Assembly: GCA_046485045.1 (NCBI GenBank)
Contig: JAWOHT010000057.1
Coordinates: 1 to 24,517, forward strand
Origin: JAFGPL01 sp046485045
Lineage (GTDB): Bacteria > Bacteroidota > Bacteroidia > Bacteroidales > UBA10428
Length of the DNA: 24,517 bases
Direction: 5' to 3'
Shown here one piece after another: positions 6,938-21,900 of this stretch (its first letter is position 1; the number at the start of each line of letters is the position of its first letter). A program made the position numbers and the translations under genes. A model generated the notes under the pieces. The model did not search any database, was not told the origin of the DNA, and worked only from the letters and a program-made list of their open reading frames with translations.

Positions 6938-9900
6938 GCTATAACCGATTAAGCCTCCGGTACAACTTATAATACCAAAACAGAAATCGGTCGAAACTAC
7001 AGAAATACCATTCAGCCCGGTTCTGTGGCATACACTGCCTGTTGCCGACAGATGTGAACCGTCTATGACCCAGTTGCCGCCGTTGTTCCGCTTCAGTATT
7101 CTTGTGGCAGTATCTATTGTATGGCTTATAAACCCGTTTCCATTAAGATGAATGTTGTAATCAGCAGACGACATACTGTTTTTTGATGAGAATCTCCAGA
7201 AACCATCTGTAAAGACTTCATCTACGGGCATTCCGTTATCTGTCACCGGCAGGCCTGTGGTGCCCGGATCGGAAGCCATAAATGATGCCAGAACAGAACC
7301 CGGACTCAGGTTTGTAATAAACCTCAGGTAGGCTGCATTGGTATTGCCTGAAACTCCAACCGGGAATAAATAATCTGTTTCCAGGGTATTCACCCATCTC
7401 TCAAAGTAGCCGATGATGCTTCCCGAAGTATAACTTAAACTCCCGGTATTCGAAACCCCTGTTCCAAGAACGATTGAGTTAGCCTGAGTTGTAACATTTC
7501 CCGAAGTAAGCGTAAAGAAGTTTGTAATATTGACACCTGTGTTTAAAAGCAGAGTGCTATTGTTAATGGAAATATTATAAAATGTCTCATCGAGTGTTTT
7601 ATTAATGGTCTGGTTTGTACCGTCGAAAGTTACGGTACCTGCGCGCGGGACAAAAGTCGCACTATTTGTCCAGTTACCCGCTACATAGATGTTATAAGAG
7701 GGTGAGGTACCCACATCAAGTATGCCTGCAGAGATTGTCAAATCATGGTTTACATCGAGGTTGCCCGACAATCTGAATGTGGCATTTCCATCGAATGAGA
7801 TATTATAAAAGGCATTATTCCTGGAAGCAATAGTGCGTATACCCGAATTTGAAAGCAGCGAAACTGTGCCGGTACCGCAATTAAATGTCCCCAGTCCTGA
7901 AATAATCAGGTTTTCACCTATTTGAACCAGGCCGTTTCTGCCGTATAAACTTCCTCCCGATATTGATAACCTGTTTCCAATATTCAGATTATGGCTGGTT
8001 ACACCTCCGTCAGGTGACAGGTCAAGATTTCCGTTTTGAATGGTAAGGTTATTTTGAATTGAAAGATCATTGTTCAAAAGGTATGATGCAGCGCCAGTTG
8101 TATTAATCAATACGTTGTACAATGTGCTTGTGCCTGCATCAACAAGGTGATTTCCTGAGGAACCATTGAAAATAATACTTTGGCTGCCTGTTGTCAATGA
8201 ACCTGAATTCATCAGCCCTCCGCCGATATATACCTGGTAACCATTCATATTCAGGTTGCCCGATGAAATGGTTAAATCATTTTGTACGATTAAATTTCGT
8301 ATTAACCTGTGTATTACAGATAACCCATTAATCTCAAGATTATAGAATGAACCGGTAGTAACTTGCAAATCTCTGGTACCTGTATTTGATAAAAGAATAA
8401 CCGATGAATTGCCCGGGTTGAATGCTCCATTTATATCTGTCCAGTTTTGCCCGACTTCAATAACAGGAGAACCTGAAGCTGTGATGACACCGCTGTTTAC
8501 CATATCTTCTTCAATTTCTGTATCGCGGGCAACTGTAACAGATGCTCCTGGATATACAGTTAAAGATTTTGCCTGTGCAGTATTGGCAATTATTTCGGGG
8601 AAATTGGCAACTGATGATGGGATGACTGCATTTTTAGTGTTATCAGGAACTGCACCACCCGACCAGTTACCGGGCTTATGCCAGTCGGTATCAATAGCAC
8701 CGGTCCATATGTATGTGTTCAATAAAGGCCAGTGAAGCAGCCCGCTGCCCGGATCGGGCGCATTAATATCATATTCGTACTCATATGTTCCGATTACGCC
8801 AAGTGCATCCTGAAAATAAAATACCGCCGTACCCGATGTTCTGCTAACATTATAAACCGGTCCGGTGTTAAAGGTAACATTTTTTACTGTGTCATCGCCC
8901 CATGCAGGTTCATGTTCAATTTTCAGGTAAACACCTCCTGAAGGATAACCGTTTTCAAAAACACCATCTGACAAGTTATAGACCTGGCTTGTAGCCGCCC
9001 CTGAATGGATATACAATCCATCAGCATCAGTATTGCCCACAGCGTAAAAACGTGCATTAATTACAGCACCTGAATTAACGTCAAATGAGTACCTGCTACT
9101 ACCCTGTGCAGTTACAACCGCCCTGTCTGAAATACCCGAACCAACCATATCAAGGGTGCCTCCGCTGTTAACATTAAGCCTGGAGTTGTTTCCCATCGTA
9201 ACTGTCCCGTTTGCTCCAACAATCAAAGCGCCCGTGATGGTAAGGTTATCGGTACCTGAACCGTCACCTGCAAAAAGGTTCTGTCCGTTAAGGTTCAAAG
9301 TTCCCGATATGATATTGAGATTCCTTAATACAGACATTGTTGTATCTAAAAGATAAGCTATGCCCGCTGCATTGATATCAAGATCGTTAAACGATGATTG
9401 GCCGCTGTAAACAACCGGTGCTCCTGTGGTGGCATTAAATGTAACTTTACCGAGGTTCGGCATGAAAGTACCATAACCAGACCAGTTACCTTTAACGGTT
9501 AGCGAGTAATTTGCAGGGGTTACATCAAGGGTTGATCCGGCCAGAACCGTGAGGTTTTTGTTAACTATTGTATTCCATCCGAGCAGGTACTGGCTTGTAC
9601 CTCCAATTGTAAGATTTGTAAACGCTATGCCACGGTTATTGATAACCTTGGCCCCGCCTGAGCCGTCGAAGGTCACATTGCCGTTAAGAATCACTGTTCC
9701 TGCAGCCGCTTTGGTCCAACTCCCTTCTACATGAATATAATCGCCCGAAGACATAAGCCTCAGCGAACCATTTATCGTTATATCGCCGTTTACATCAAGG
9801 TCTGCGACACCGGCATCGTAAGGGGTATTAAGTGTAACAGAGGCTCCGCTGTTAATGGTAAGGTTCCCTGTTATAGCTCCGGGTACTGTTAATACCGGTT

Positions 9901-12900
9901 GATTGGTTGCTGCAGCAATAATTACATTTTCATTTCCGGCTGGAACAATAGGAGGGCCATAACTTGCAGTCCAGTTAAGGGAATCGTTCCAATCTGAACT
10001 GATTGAACCATTCCAGGTAAGTACCACAGGGCCTGTCCAGTTGATGAGGTTCAGGGGATCGTTGTCATAATTTTCACCGGCAAAAATACCTGTTGCATTA
10101 TAGAATTCAAGCGTACCAGTTGAGCCGGTTATCTTTGAAACGTTAGATGCGCTGCCACCCGGATTAAGAGGGAATGAAACATTCACTATATAATCGGGGG
10201 CAACGAATGACTGTGTGTTTTCAATTCTTAACAATTGTCCGGTACCGGCACCCCTTGTAAATGTTCCGTTGCTGAAATTATTTACGGGATCAATGGCAGA
10301 GGTTTCGCTAAGATAAATACCCGAAGCAGACATATATTCAAACAGGTAATATTGCGCTGCAATGGTTCCGTTTACTAAAAAATTATATCTTCCACCCGAA
10401 GCATTATTTGTTATCCTTGCAATTTGAGATGCTGTACCCACCACTTCAATTCGTCCGGAAGCATCTACATTTAGTGTAGTACCATTGCCTAAGGCTATTG
10501 TACCGCCCGCCCCGGTAATGAATGTACCTGAAATGTTAACCGCATCTCCAATCCCGTTGCCACAGGTAAGGGTGTTACCGTTACCATTAAATATACCTGA
10601 TATTATCCTCAGATCACCGGTTAATGTAATATTGCCCAGGGCAGTGAATGTTGCATTTCCGGAACTGTTGACATGTAGGCTGAAGAGTGAACTGTTATTG
10701 GTGTGGATTTGCGCCGTACCATTCGTTTTGTTTAAAATATAGGTGCCCGTATTGTTGTAAAAACCACCCGAACCGGAGGCAACCATATCCCCCCCTATAT
10801 AAACTGACCTGTTATTGGCATGAAACCGCCCCGAAGTAACAATCAGGTTGCTTTCGATAATGAAATCATTGGAAGTATTGTTATTTGCATATGCATAACC
10901 GTCTGTTTTGGCAACCGTTACATTATAAAACCGGTTAATATTAGCCCCGCCGAACGTTATTGCCTGGTTTGAGCCTCCGGTAAACATTACTTCGCCATTG
11001 CGGCAGATGAAATTTCCAGTGGAATTGTTATTCCATGTACCAGCCAGTGCTATGGAAAAGCTGTTGGGTGAAACATCAAGCGTTGAAGAGTTGAACAGCA
11101 GGTTTCCGTTTATTGTAATATCACCCTTTAAAGTTTTAATGTTGCTGTTATTGAGGTAAAGGTAACCATAAGTTATTCCTTCAATCAATTGATCGCCTGA
11201 ACCATAATAATAAACATAGCTTAAAGGGCTTAGACTGTATGTTGCAAATGATTTCGGAAAATTATCGTTGCCATATACATACAACCGGGTATTGTTCTGC
11301 ATCGTAAAACTGCCCGATGCAGAAGTATTTGAAATTATATTCGATTGCAGGTTAACATAATTGATACCCGAACGTATTTCCATATTATTAAGGATGTTTA
11401 CACTATCGGCAATTGTAAGTACCCTGCCGGTACAGTTGATGTATAGATTATGGAATAATGCTTTGTTGATTGTTTGATTTCCAATTGTTCTGTCGAAGGT
11501 AACCGATCCCGAACCGGCATAATTACCTGTCCCTGTCCATACAGCTCCTGAAAAATGATGATCTTCGCCTCCGTCGTTAAAAGTTCCTGTTGAAGTGATG
11601 CTGACATTGCCGTTGAAATCAACAATGCATCCTGCAGCGGCTGTCATGGTTGAATTTATGATCGTAGTCCCGTTAATAACGGTTGAATCTTCAAATGTTT
11701 TCTCTCCTGTTCCGGAGGCCTGCAGATGATGAAAAAATCCTTTTGTGATCTGCTGATTGTCACCATTTAAAACTATTGTCCCGGCAGCAACAGCTCCCTG
11801 AACAGGAACAAATGTTCCACCCGACAACGATACATCGCCGGCTACATTATAAACATAGTTATTGGTAACAGGTACAACTGTTCCATTAAGAATTTCAAAC
11901 TTGCCCGCTATGTTAACAGGGTTACCGCTAATGTAAAAAGTAGTAATGGAATTATCGAATACAACATTGTAAAATGCTGAATTTCTTGGGACAATGGTAG
12001 CAGCGCCCGAAGCAGAATTAAAGATCACTGTACTGTTCCCATGCAAAAACAACCCGTTTGTTCCCCTTGTCCACAACCCGCCGGCATATATGCTGCTCAA
12101 CGGGGTATTTACAGAGAAGATCGCCAGGTTTGTGCCGGTACCAATGGTAATATCTCCTGCAACCGTAATGTTGTTGTTATTGTCGAGTATTAATGTTCCG
12201 TTTGAAATCGTAAGGTTCTTACAGGTTGCATCAGAAACAGATATTATGGGGTCATTCGGTCTGTCGGGGATAATAGCGTCAATGAGTGCAGTCGGCACCC
12301 CGTTGTCCCAGTTGGCAGCCAGGTGCCAGTCGTTGTTCACAGCGCCTGTCCAATAGGTTTCTGTTACAGCAGGCCATCTCAGCAATCCTGAATTTGCAGA
12401 CGGAACCGCCTCATCGTCTTTTTCGTATTTATAACTGCCAATGTTACCACCGCAACTGTCGAATACCACAGGGGTAGCAGCCAGCTCCCTTACAACATTG
12501 AAGTGTGTTCCCTGTATAGGTGTACCGGCAAAATTAAAAATAACATTTTTAATTGTATCTCCCGAATAGTCTGCTTCGAGATTGATATACCTTACATTTG
12601 AAACATTCCTGATATTCGACCAGGTACCGTTTGACAAATTGTATGTGGCGTCAAGCACCGAACCTGACTGCATATTCAAACCGGCATCCTGCAGATATTC
12701 AATTAAATAATTATTAGCGGCAAAAGTACCTGATGGTAAAATATTTATTTGGGTTTCGGAACCTGCAACACCTGCCACTTCTCTCGAAATAGTGGCAAGG
12801 TTTAATGATGAGCTGCCAACGACCTTAAGTACACCCGACACATTCATTACACTTTGAGAACCCTGGTTATTGAAAAGAAGATTTGAGTTTTCATTTATAT

Positions 12901-15900
12901 CCAGAGAACCATCTACCGTAAACAATTTCCCGGCCCCAATATTACTTCCGAGGATCAGGGTATTTGAATAAAGGCTGAGTGAGGCATTGGCTCCAATATT
13001 CATGGTTCTTGAAATGCGGGTAGAGGGAGACTGCAAATAGTATTCTACTGCTGCAGACGGATTAAAAGCCACATATACAAAATTTGATCCTCCGCTTGTT
13101 ATATTCACGGGTGATGTTGAGCCATTGAATGTCACGGTGGATGTATTGTTCACATAAGCGCCATGGTTTGTCCAGTTACCGCCAATCTGAATATTGTAAT
13201 GGGTAGGTATGATGTTATCAGAAGTGTTCAGGGCAGTACCGGCATTTATTGTCAAATCGCCATTAATTGACCAGTCAGAGAACAATCTTTTGGTACCTGT
13301 GCCGCTTATTACCACGTTGTTAATGCTAAATGCCGGTGAATTAATGCCCTGGTTTCCCCCGTCGAAAGTAATATCTGCCAAATTGCTGATAAGTATACCG
13401 CCGGTATTATTTGTCACCTGACCGGCTATTCTGTGTGTAAGAGGGCCTAAATCTACCGTGCCTTCTTCAACGATAAAATTACCGTTAATATCTGCCCCGT
13501 TGGTAATAAAACTTTTTAAACTGTTATTTCTGAAAGTTATATTGTTAAAACGGTTTAAAGGATTTACCGCCCCGGGGTTTATTGTCTGATCTGCCACCCC
13601 ATTAATTAATAGTGTATTTGCCGAATGTGTAAAAATTCCGTTGTTTGTCCACGATGTACCGCTGAAAGTAATATTGCGGTTAGAGGTAAGGGTTACAGAA
13701 GGACTAATGGTTAAATTACCGGCAATATTAATAACATCATTTCCATCGCCCAGCGTTTTAACTCCGGAACCGGCGCAGATAATTGATCCGAAATCAATTG
13801 TGTTTTCAAGGTCGCCCCTTAGGTACTGATTTCTGAAACCATCAAGAGAAAAGCTTATGGCCGTTGAAGAAGGCAAATAATTGTTGAGGTATATGTTTGC
13901 CCCGCCAACTTTAATATTTCTTCCGTTATCTATCAGGGTTGAGTATTGGGTATTCAGATCACCATTCACATCGAGGTCGGCTATACCATCAAGGGTTACT
14001 GTTTTCGTCCCGATAAATATCAGGTTTCCGTATTGGATTGATAAGCCTGTAAACAGAGTCTGGTCCACTCCGTTTGGGCTGTATAAATAGAAAGTACTGT
14101 TGTTGTGAAGATTATAGGCGCCAAAACCTGATGGAATAGCAGGCCCAGAAGCAGAGGGTGTAGCGCATAAAAGGCGCGCCCCGCTTTCAAGGGTAAAGGT
14201 ATTCGATGCATTTCCGGTGATGCTGCGAAATAAAGCACGGTTACCATTCTGGTACATAAAAAGGTCAACATTGCTTTTTACAGTCAGGTCGCCCCCAATT
14301 TGCAGATCGCCCTGCGTGTATTTGTCACCGGTTCCTCCCAGGATAAGAATATTAAAGCTGTCCAGATCGGCATCAATATTCCAGTCACCTCCAACATGCT
14401 CAAGGGTTGAAGATCCTGTTCCCCAGATTATGTCGCACCCGGCATTGAATGCAATGCCACCTGTTAACTTAATGTATGCATTATTTGCCGCTACATCAAA
14501 TACGGTGTTATTGTCATTGCTCATATAAAGATTTCCGGTAATGTCAAGGTCACCGCCTGCTGTTTTTAAAGCTGTCCCTGCACTTAACCTCCGCAGGGTA
14601 AGGTTACCATATATTGTGGGGTGAACTGTTTGATCAATATCTGCACGGTAGATTACGTTACTTGTATTCAACATCTGTATATCTTCAAAATTGCGGGGGA
14701 AGTTGTCAGCACCCCTTAACTCCAAAGTGCCGAAATTGTAAAATACATTGGCTGAGCCTGTACCGTCAATAACATATGTATCTAAGTTAACTGTCCCTGA
14801 ACCGGTATTGATGGTGAATGTGCCATCAATTGTTGCATTGTTATAAAATGTTTTATTTCCGGCATTTAAAAACGAAAGGTTATTGAAAGAGGTGGCAGTT
14901 GTCCCCTGCCCTATGTCCTGATTGCCTGTGCCGTCAAAAATAACCGCTCCAAGTCCCGATTGTGTGAAAGCCCCATTATTAATCCAATCATCCTCAATAT
15001 AGAGATTATTCTCAAGCGCATCGAGGGTTGTTCCTGAACTGATAGTGATATCTGCGTTTATGTCAATATTTGAATTCAGTGTTTTTATCCCGCTTCCGGC
15101 AGTTATGAAATTATAAAATGAACCATTGGTAATGCCCTGGTCACTTCCGTCGAATGTTACATCTGCCAGGGAAGCGTTAAAAATTCCACCATTAAGCGCA
15201 TCAATCAGCCAATTGCCGCCCACTGTAATGTCGTTATTACCCGAGGCAAGGTTAAATGTGCCATTGGTAACGGTCAGATTATTGTCAATATCGGTAGCAT
15301 TGCCAAGATTGTAGGTTGAACCCGGTGAATTTATAACAAGGTTGTAAAAACTTTTTCCGGCTGAAATTCCACCAGAGGAAATAATATAATTTCCAGGTGT
15401 TCCGTTAAAGGTTACGGTTGAATTTCCATGATTGAATGTTCCGAGGTTGGTCCAGTTTTTGCCAACATTTAATACAGTTGTGTTATCAGTAAGTGAATAG
15501 GTGCATGAAACGCCAATTTGCAGATGTTCGGACAAAGCAACATCGTAGCCGTTTTCCTGTATCAGGTTAATAGCATTTCCTCCCTGTGCATCCATAATAA
15601 TGCGTTTTATATCAACATTTTGTGCCTGTACCCTGACGGTATAAATGCCCGGTACATAAGTATGGTCAAGGTAAACAATGTTTGTATCCGATGGCAGGGT
15701 GTTGCCCGACCAGTTGTCGGCATCGTGCCAGTTCTCGGTACCGGCTCCTCCGTCCCAGAAGAATCCCGAAGGGAATGTCCAATTCAAAAGTGTACCCGGG
15801 TCTGCATTGTCCTGATCGTAGTTTTCACCTGCCAGTGAGCCCGAAGCATCTTCGAATGTAACAGTACCGCTGCCGCTGGTTCTTGAAACATTGTAAACAG

Positions 15901-18900
15901 GCCCGCTGTTAAAAATAATATTTTCAATACCGAAATCAGCAAAATCCAAACCTGTTAATGTGAGGTATGCATTACCACCACCCCCGGCAAAGGTACCATC
16001 GCTAAAGTTATCGGTTGCATCAATGGTTCCGCCTGAAATTATAAAGTTACCTCCCCTTACGGAATAATATCGGGCATGAATAGTACCACCTGTCTGCGAT
16101 ATTGTAAAAGTACCAGTTGACCTGTTAAGACTTGAGGCCATTGATGGTGAACCGACAATCATTAACACCCCGTTTGAAAGGTTTATTGCCTGACCATTTG
16201 CAGTAAACTCGATAACCGAAGCAGAATCAACATTAAAGATACCATTATTGATTAGTATAGCCCGGTTATTACCGGCTATATTCATCTGGTTGCCATTAAG
16301 TCTGAATTCTCCATTGCTTAAAACAAAGTCAACATTGGTAACGGTAAAATCGTCGCCAACCTGAAAGACTGCCCCGGGGGCATCAACGATAATTCCCCTG
16401 AACGTACCTGAATTGGGGATAAACTGATAATTACCCCCTGGTGCATCAAGGGTAAGGATGCTTGCGTTGTTGTTCTGATTGTATGTTCCTCCGTTGTTGA
16501 TAAAGTCGCCTGCCAGCCAGACTGAGTAGGCATTGGTTTGCAGATTACCTGTATTTATAACAAGACTATGATTTACATCAAGATCACCCCCTAATACTGC
16601 CGTACCGGCATTTTTGTTTATTTCAACCCTGTAAAAACTTTTACCCGGGGCAGGCCCTGATGTTGTTCCTGTATATATTGTTGCATTACCTCCGTTGAAC
16701 ACAACTGCACCTGTGCCCGGCATGAAAAATGCGCTTGCAGCATTATTGGTCCAGTTGCCATCAACAGTAATATTATTGTCATTGGTATTGAGTGTATCCG
16801 ACGATATAGTGAGATTTGCATTAACCGTGATATTCCCAAGAAGGGTTTTCTGGTTTGTCCCCCCGAAATCTATGTTCCAGAATGGTGAAGAGCTTATGCT
16901 TTGGTTGCTACCGTCAAAATAAACGGTTCTGGCATTGTTGTGTGAAAAAGTACCCGTATTATTCCAGTCACCCCTGACATAAATGTCCATACCGCCATTG
17001 CCCCATCCGCCTGCAATAACTGTGGATCCTGCGATATTAAAAAATCCGTCAACAAGCATATTTCTTGAACCAGTACCAGCGATATCGAATGATTTGCTTC
17101 CTGCTGCCGTAAATGTTATATTATTAAATGTAAGCGGATTTGCGTTTGAGTTGCGGATCAACTGGGCATCTGTTCCATCAAAAAACACATTGCTTCCTGC
17201 GGCTGTAAAGGCAGCACCAGGTTCAACAGTATTTGCTTCCACATACAGTCTGCCCCCGAAATAAACATCCTGGTTTGAAATATCAAATACTCCGGCGTTT
17301 TGGGTTAATGTAAAATTGCCGGCAATATGTAATTCGCTCAGCACGCTCACTGTCTGATTTCCGGCGGCATTCGGTTTATTAATGACAACAACTCCCAGGT
17401 ACGAACCAGCATTACTTGTGATTGTCTGATTAGATGACCCTGTAAAATAACTTGTACCTGTTGTCTGTGTATATAATCCGTTACCAATAAGCAAAAAATT
17501 CCGGTGAAGGGTCATGTTTCTGGTCGAGAAATCTATTGTACTCCCGGCATTTGCCGTCAGGTTTCCGTATATCGTAAGGTTGTTCGTAACTGTGGCAATA
17601 CCTGTATTGGCGATGATAATATTATTGAAATTTGCGCCATAAATATTCTGGTCTGCACCATCAAAGACAATAGTCCCGGTTGCAGATGTCTGGGTGTAAT
17701 AAGCGCCATTGTTCAACAACCAGTCTCCTGCAATGGCATGTGTGAACCCATTATCGTAAAATACCGGCGTACCTCCTGCCGGCAAAATATCTCCGTTTAT
17801 ATCAAGGGGCCCACGTGCGGTCTTATTTCCTCCATAAAAAGAGATACAACCGTATGAGAACCCGTCAGGTATTAATTGTGCACCATTGAGGCTGAAATAT
17901 ACCGTACTGTTTTCGTGGAGGCTTTTGGTACCGGTAAAATTGTCGGTAACACCTGCACCAAAATCCGCGAGATCGGTATTTATCTGACAATGCTCATTAA
18001 GGACAAGATTTGCCGGGGTACCGCCAATATTGTTATTGTTGAGGTCAAAAATCAGCTTTATGGCCTCTGAGCCTCCTATGTTTGAAAGAACCATATTCCC
18101 ACCGCTGATAAGTATGGTGCTCCCGGCATCAAAAGTCTTTGTGCGGGTGGCTGTGGCGCCGCTAAGCGTTACATACAGGTTGCGGAAAGAATAATAACCT
18201 GTTCCGCTGGCTTGTATTGTCTGGTTGGCATCTGAAGCATCGAATGTTACAGTTGCATTCTGCCCGTCTATTGTACTGTTGGTCCCGTTTTCAATATTAC
18301 CTGCGATGGTATGTGAATAGTTCAGCAAAAACAGTGTTATACCGTTGTTCAGGTCGAGTGTGCCATTTATATCCAGGTTTCCGTCAACAGTTTTGTTGGT
18401 GCCAGCCCCTCCCATTCTCAGGTTTCCATAAGATAACCCTCCTGTAATATTCTGGTCAGTAACACCATCATAAATAACCCATGAAGACGGGGAGATTGTA
18501 TAAGTTCCAAATCCTGCCGGAAAGTTGTCAGCCCCCCTCACATACAAGAGGGTTGCTGCGCTCAGGGTAAATGTAGCCGCAGGCTGACCAGCCATCTCAG
18601 TGTTGTTGTTCAGCAATAAATAGCCACTTAAAATATTAACATTATTATTGATGAGCGCCTGCAAAGAAATTGCCGGTGCAGCATAGGTTAATTGAACATA
18701 GCCGTCAATATTCAAAACAGCAGTGCCAAGGCTTAAAGTATTTGAGGCATTGGCAGTGTATAGATATCCTCCACGCATCGTTACCGAACCAGACCAGTTA
18801 CATATTCCATCTATTCTCAGACCGTTCGACAGAATGTGATTCCCGGTGCCATCAACTGTCGCACCATTGTATATTATCAGAAGGTTGGTTGTGTTTATAT

Positions 18901-21900
18901 TTCCATTTACAGTCTTGGGATTGGCGCCACCGTTAGAGAAATAGAGATTATAAAAAGTACAGTTTCCGCTTAAAGCTATGGTTTGATTTCCGGTACCCGA
19001 AAAATTCATGGAATTTGCAGATTGACTGAAGGTAGCATTTAAGTCAACAGTAAAATCTCCATTACAGGTAACAGAATTGACCGGCACCGAAACGAAAGTA
19101 TTGTTCGTAATTGTAAAACTTCCATTCACTATCAGGTTTTCTTGTATTGTACCGGCAGCTCCCCCGCTGAAAACCAAATTATTAAATGTTACCGAAGCAA
19201 AAGTCGGGTTGTCAATAATTGAATTGACCAACCCATCGAAAACAATGGTGCCAGAAGCATTATACAAGCCGTTTCCGGTGACCGACCAGTTGCCGGCAAC
19301 TGTGTGTGACAATCCGTTATCATTGAAAACCGCTCCGTTCGCGATAAATATATTTCCATTGACATCAAGTTGCGTTATAGGTGTGGTATTTGAACCTGAA
19401 ATAAATGTAACATCATTGAATACCGGGGACACTGTTCCCTGTATAACGGTGTTTCCAAAAATCTGTGTATTTACAACACTCGACGAGGGTTTAAGGTTGA
19501 AATTTCCATCATTATTGATATTCCCATAGATAAGCAGGTTGTGTGAAGGCGATCCCTGCGATCCGGCATTCAGGGTTGCATTCGGCCTTATTTCGAGCAA
19601 CTCCCTTACAGAAACTGTTCTTTGAGCAGCATCTGCCCCGATTCGCAAAGTGCCGGAGGTTCCACCGCCAACATAGAGTTTTAATACATCAATATCTCCA
19701 TTATTGTCAACAACCACCGTATGGCCATCTTGTACCATCAGGGTGGCCAAACCATCTGTAACACTCGAAGGGTTTGCCCCTGTACCATCGGGATTGCGTG
19801 TCCAACTTGTAACCGAACCTGCAGAGACATTCCCTGTTGAATAATACGTAGATGACGGATTATTCCAATTAATTAAACTCCCCGGGTTGCCATTGTCGTT
19901 ATCGCTATTTTCACCTGCCAGTGTACCGGTAGCATCGGTAAAGTTGAGTGCGCCAATGCCAGATGTACGGCTAACATTATATGTTGGCCCTGTATTAAAA
20001 ACTACATTTGAAATATCCGGAAATGCAGGCATTGAAATTCCGGTAAGGTTAAGATAATGGTTTCCGGTACCATTTTCAAATGTACCGTTGCTCATGTTGT
20101 AAAGCGAACTAACAGTGCCATTGGTTATATTTAGTCCGTTGTTCAGGTTGCTGAACAGGTAGTGTACAGCCTGCAAAACCGATGTCGGATCAGATTGTGT
20201 ATAATAATAACTTCCTGTTCCGTTGATATTTACAGTGGCAATATTTCCCGGGGCACCGATAACACTAAAAGTGCCGTTGTTTATTATCGAACGGTTATTT
20301 GACACGCGCAAACCAGCATTGCTGTTTACCAGCAATTCGGCGCCATTGTTGATGGTGATATCCATGATTGTGGTCATCGTATACCCATTCAGACTAAGCG
20401 TACCGCCATTAACAGATGTTGCGCCTGCAACAGCTATGTCTCCCGCGAGTGATTTTGTTCCCGATCCGCTGACAGTAAGCACCCTGTATACATTCGAGGC
20501 AAATACTGTCTGGTCGCCATTCCGGGTGTAATGTATCTCGTTGGCACCTGCTCCGTTAATAAGAGTATTTATAGAATTTAATTCACCATTCAGGTTAAGC
20601 ACATGAGGCAGGTTGCCCCCGCTGATGTTTATTGAGCCTGAACCTGAAAGGTTTCCTGTAATGCTTACATCTTTTGTTGTAGTAGTGTTAAAGAACAGAA
20701 TACCATCAATAAGGGAGTTACCACCAATAACCAGCAATGAAGAAACAGTACCAATATTATAGGTAACCCCTGCTGCTATAGTTAAATCATTGAGTATATC
20801 GAGGTCATTCAGCTGGGTTTTGGTATTGCCGCCACTTAACTGCAGATTGTAATAGTCTGTGGCGAAAATATTTTGAGCACCGGCACCATTGTAATATACT
20901 GTATTTGCAGCCGCGGTGGCTGATAATGCGGCAATTGTCATGGCACCTGAAACAGAAAGCGTGGAGCCGGAAGCCTGGGTCCAAGCCCCTGTACCGCTAA
21001 GGTTGGTAGTAATTACAGAAAGGTTATTGGTAATATTTCCGGTAATTATTATTCCTGTAAAACTCAAATCGGTTATGGTTCCGTCAATGGTGTCTGCCAC
21101 TCCGGAAAAAGTATAATTACTGGTGCCCGAAGTAAAAACTGCTGTATTGTTGACAATTAGTCCACCCCCAATGGTAATGGCTGAATTTCCCGAATTATTC
21201 CAGGAACCATCTATGGTTATTTTGCCGTTGAATGTTTTTGTCCCATTATTATTTGAAATAGTCAGGATGTTACCGGCAGGTATATCCAGGGTTCCGGTAA
21301 CAGTAATCTGCACCCTGCCAATGGTTGCATCCGCCGAAGGTAAAGACAGATTGCCGGTAATGTCAACAACACCATTTGCCCCACCATTTATCGTTCCGCC
21401 TGAAATATCCACATTGGTAAATGTGGAGGTTCCGATTATATTGCCATCTGCATAAGTGCCCTGAATTGCAGTATTCCCCAGAACAGAGAGATTAAATGTA
21501 TTCGGGTTACAAGCAGTAAGAGGCTGAATTGTAAAATCGTTGTTTACAATTATATTCCCTGTAAGTGTCTTGGTATTGCCCTCTGACAATACCAGATTAT
21601 AAAATGTATTTGCCGGAACAGACTGTGCCCCTGTTCCGTTATAATTTACGGTATTTCCATTGGCAACTGCATTTAGCGAAGAAATGGTAAGCGCTCCTGA
21701 AACATTCAGGATGGAATTCACTGCCTGTGTCCAGCTGCCTGTGCCGCTTAAACTGGTAACAGAACAGATGATATTATTTGCAATATTACCGGTAACAGCC
21801 ACAGCAGGTAAAGAGATACCAGCATTAGTCCCTCCTATTGCAGCAGAAGCTCCCGAAAATGTATGTGTTCCTGTACCCGAAATATACGACCCTGAAGCGT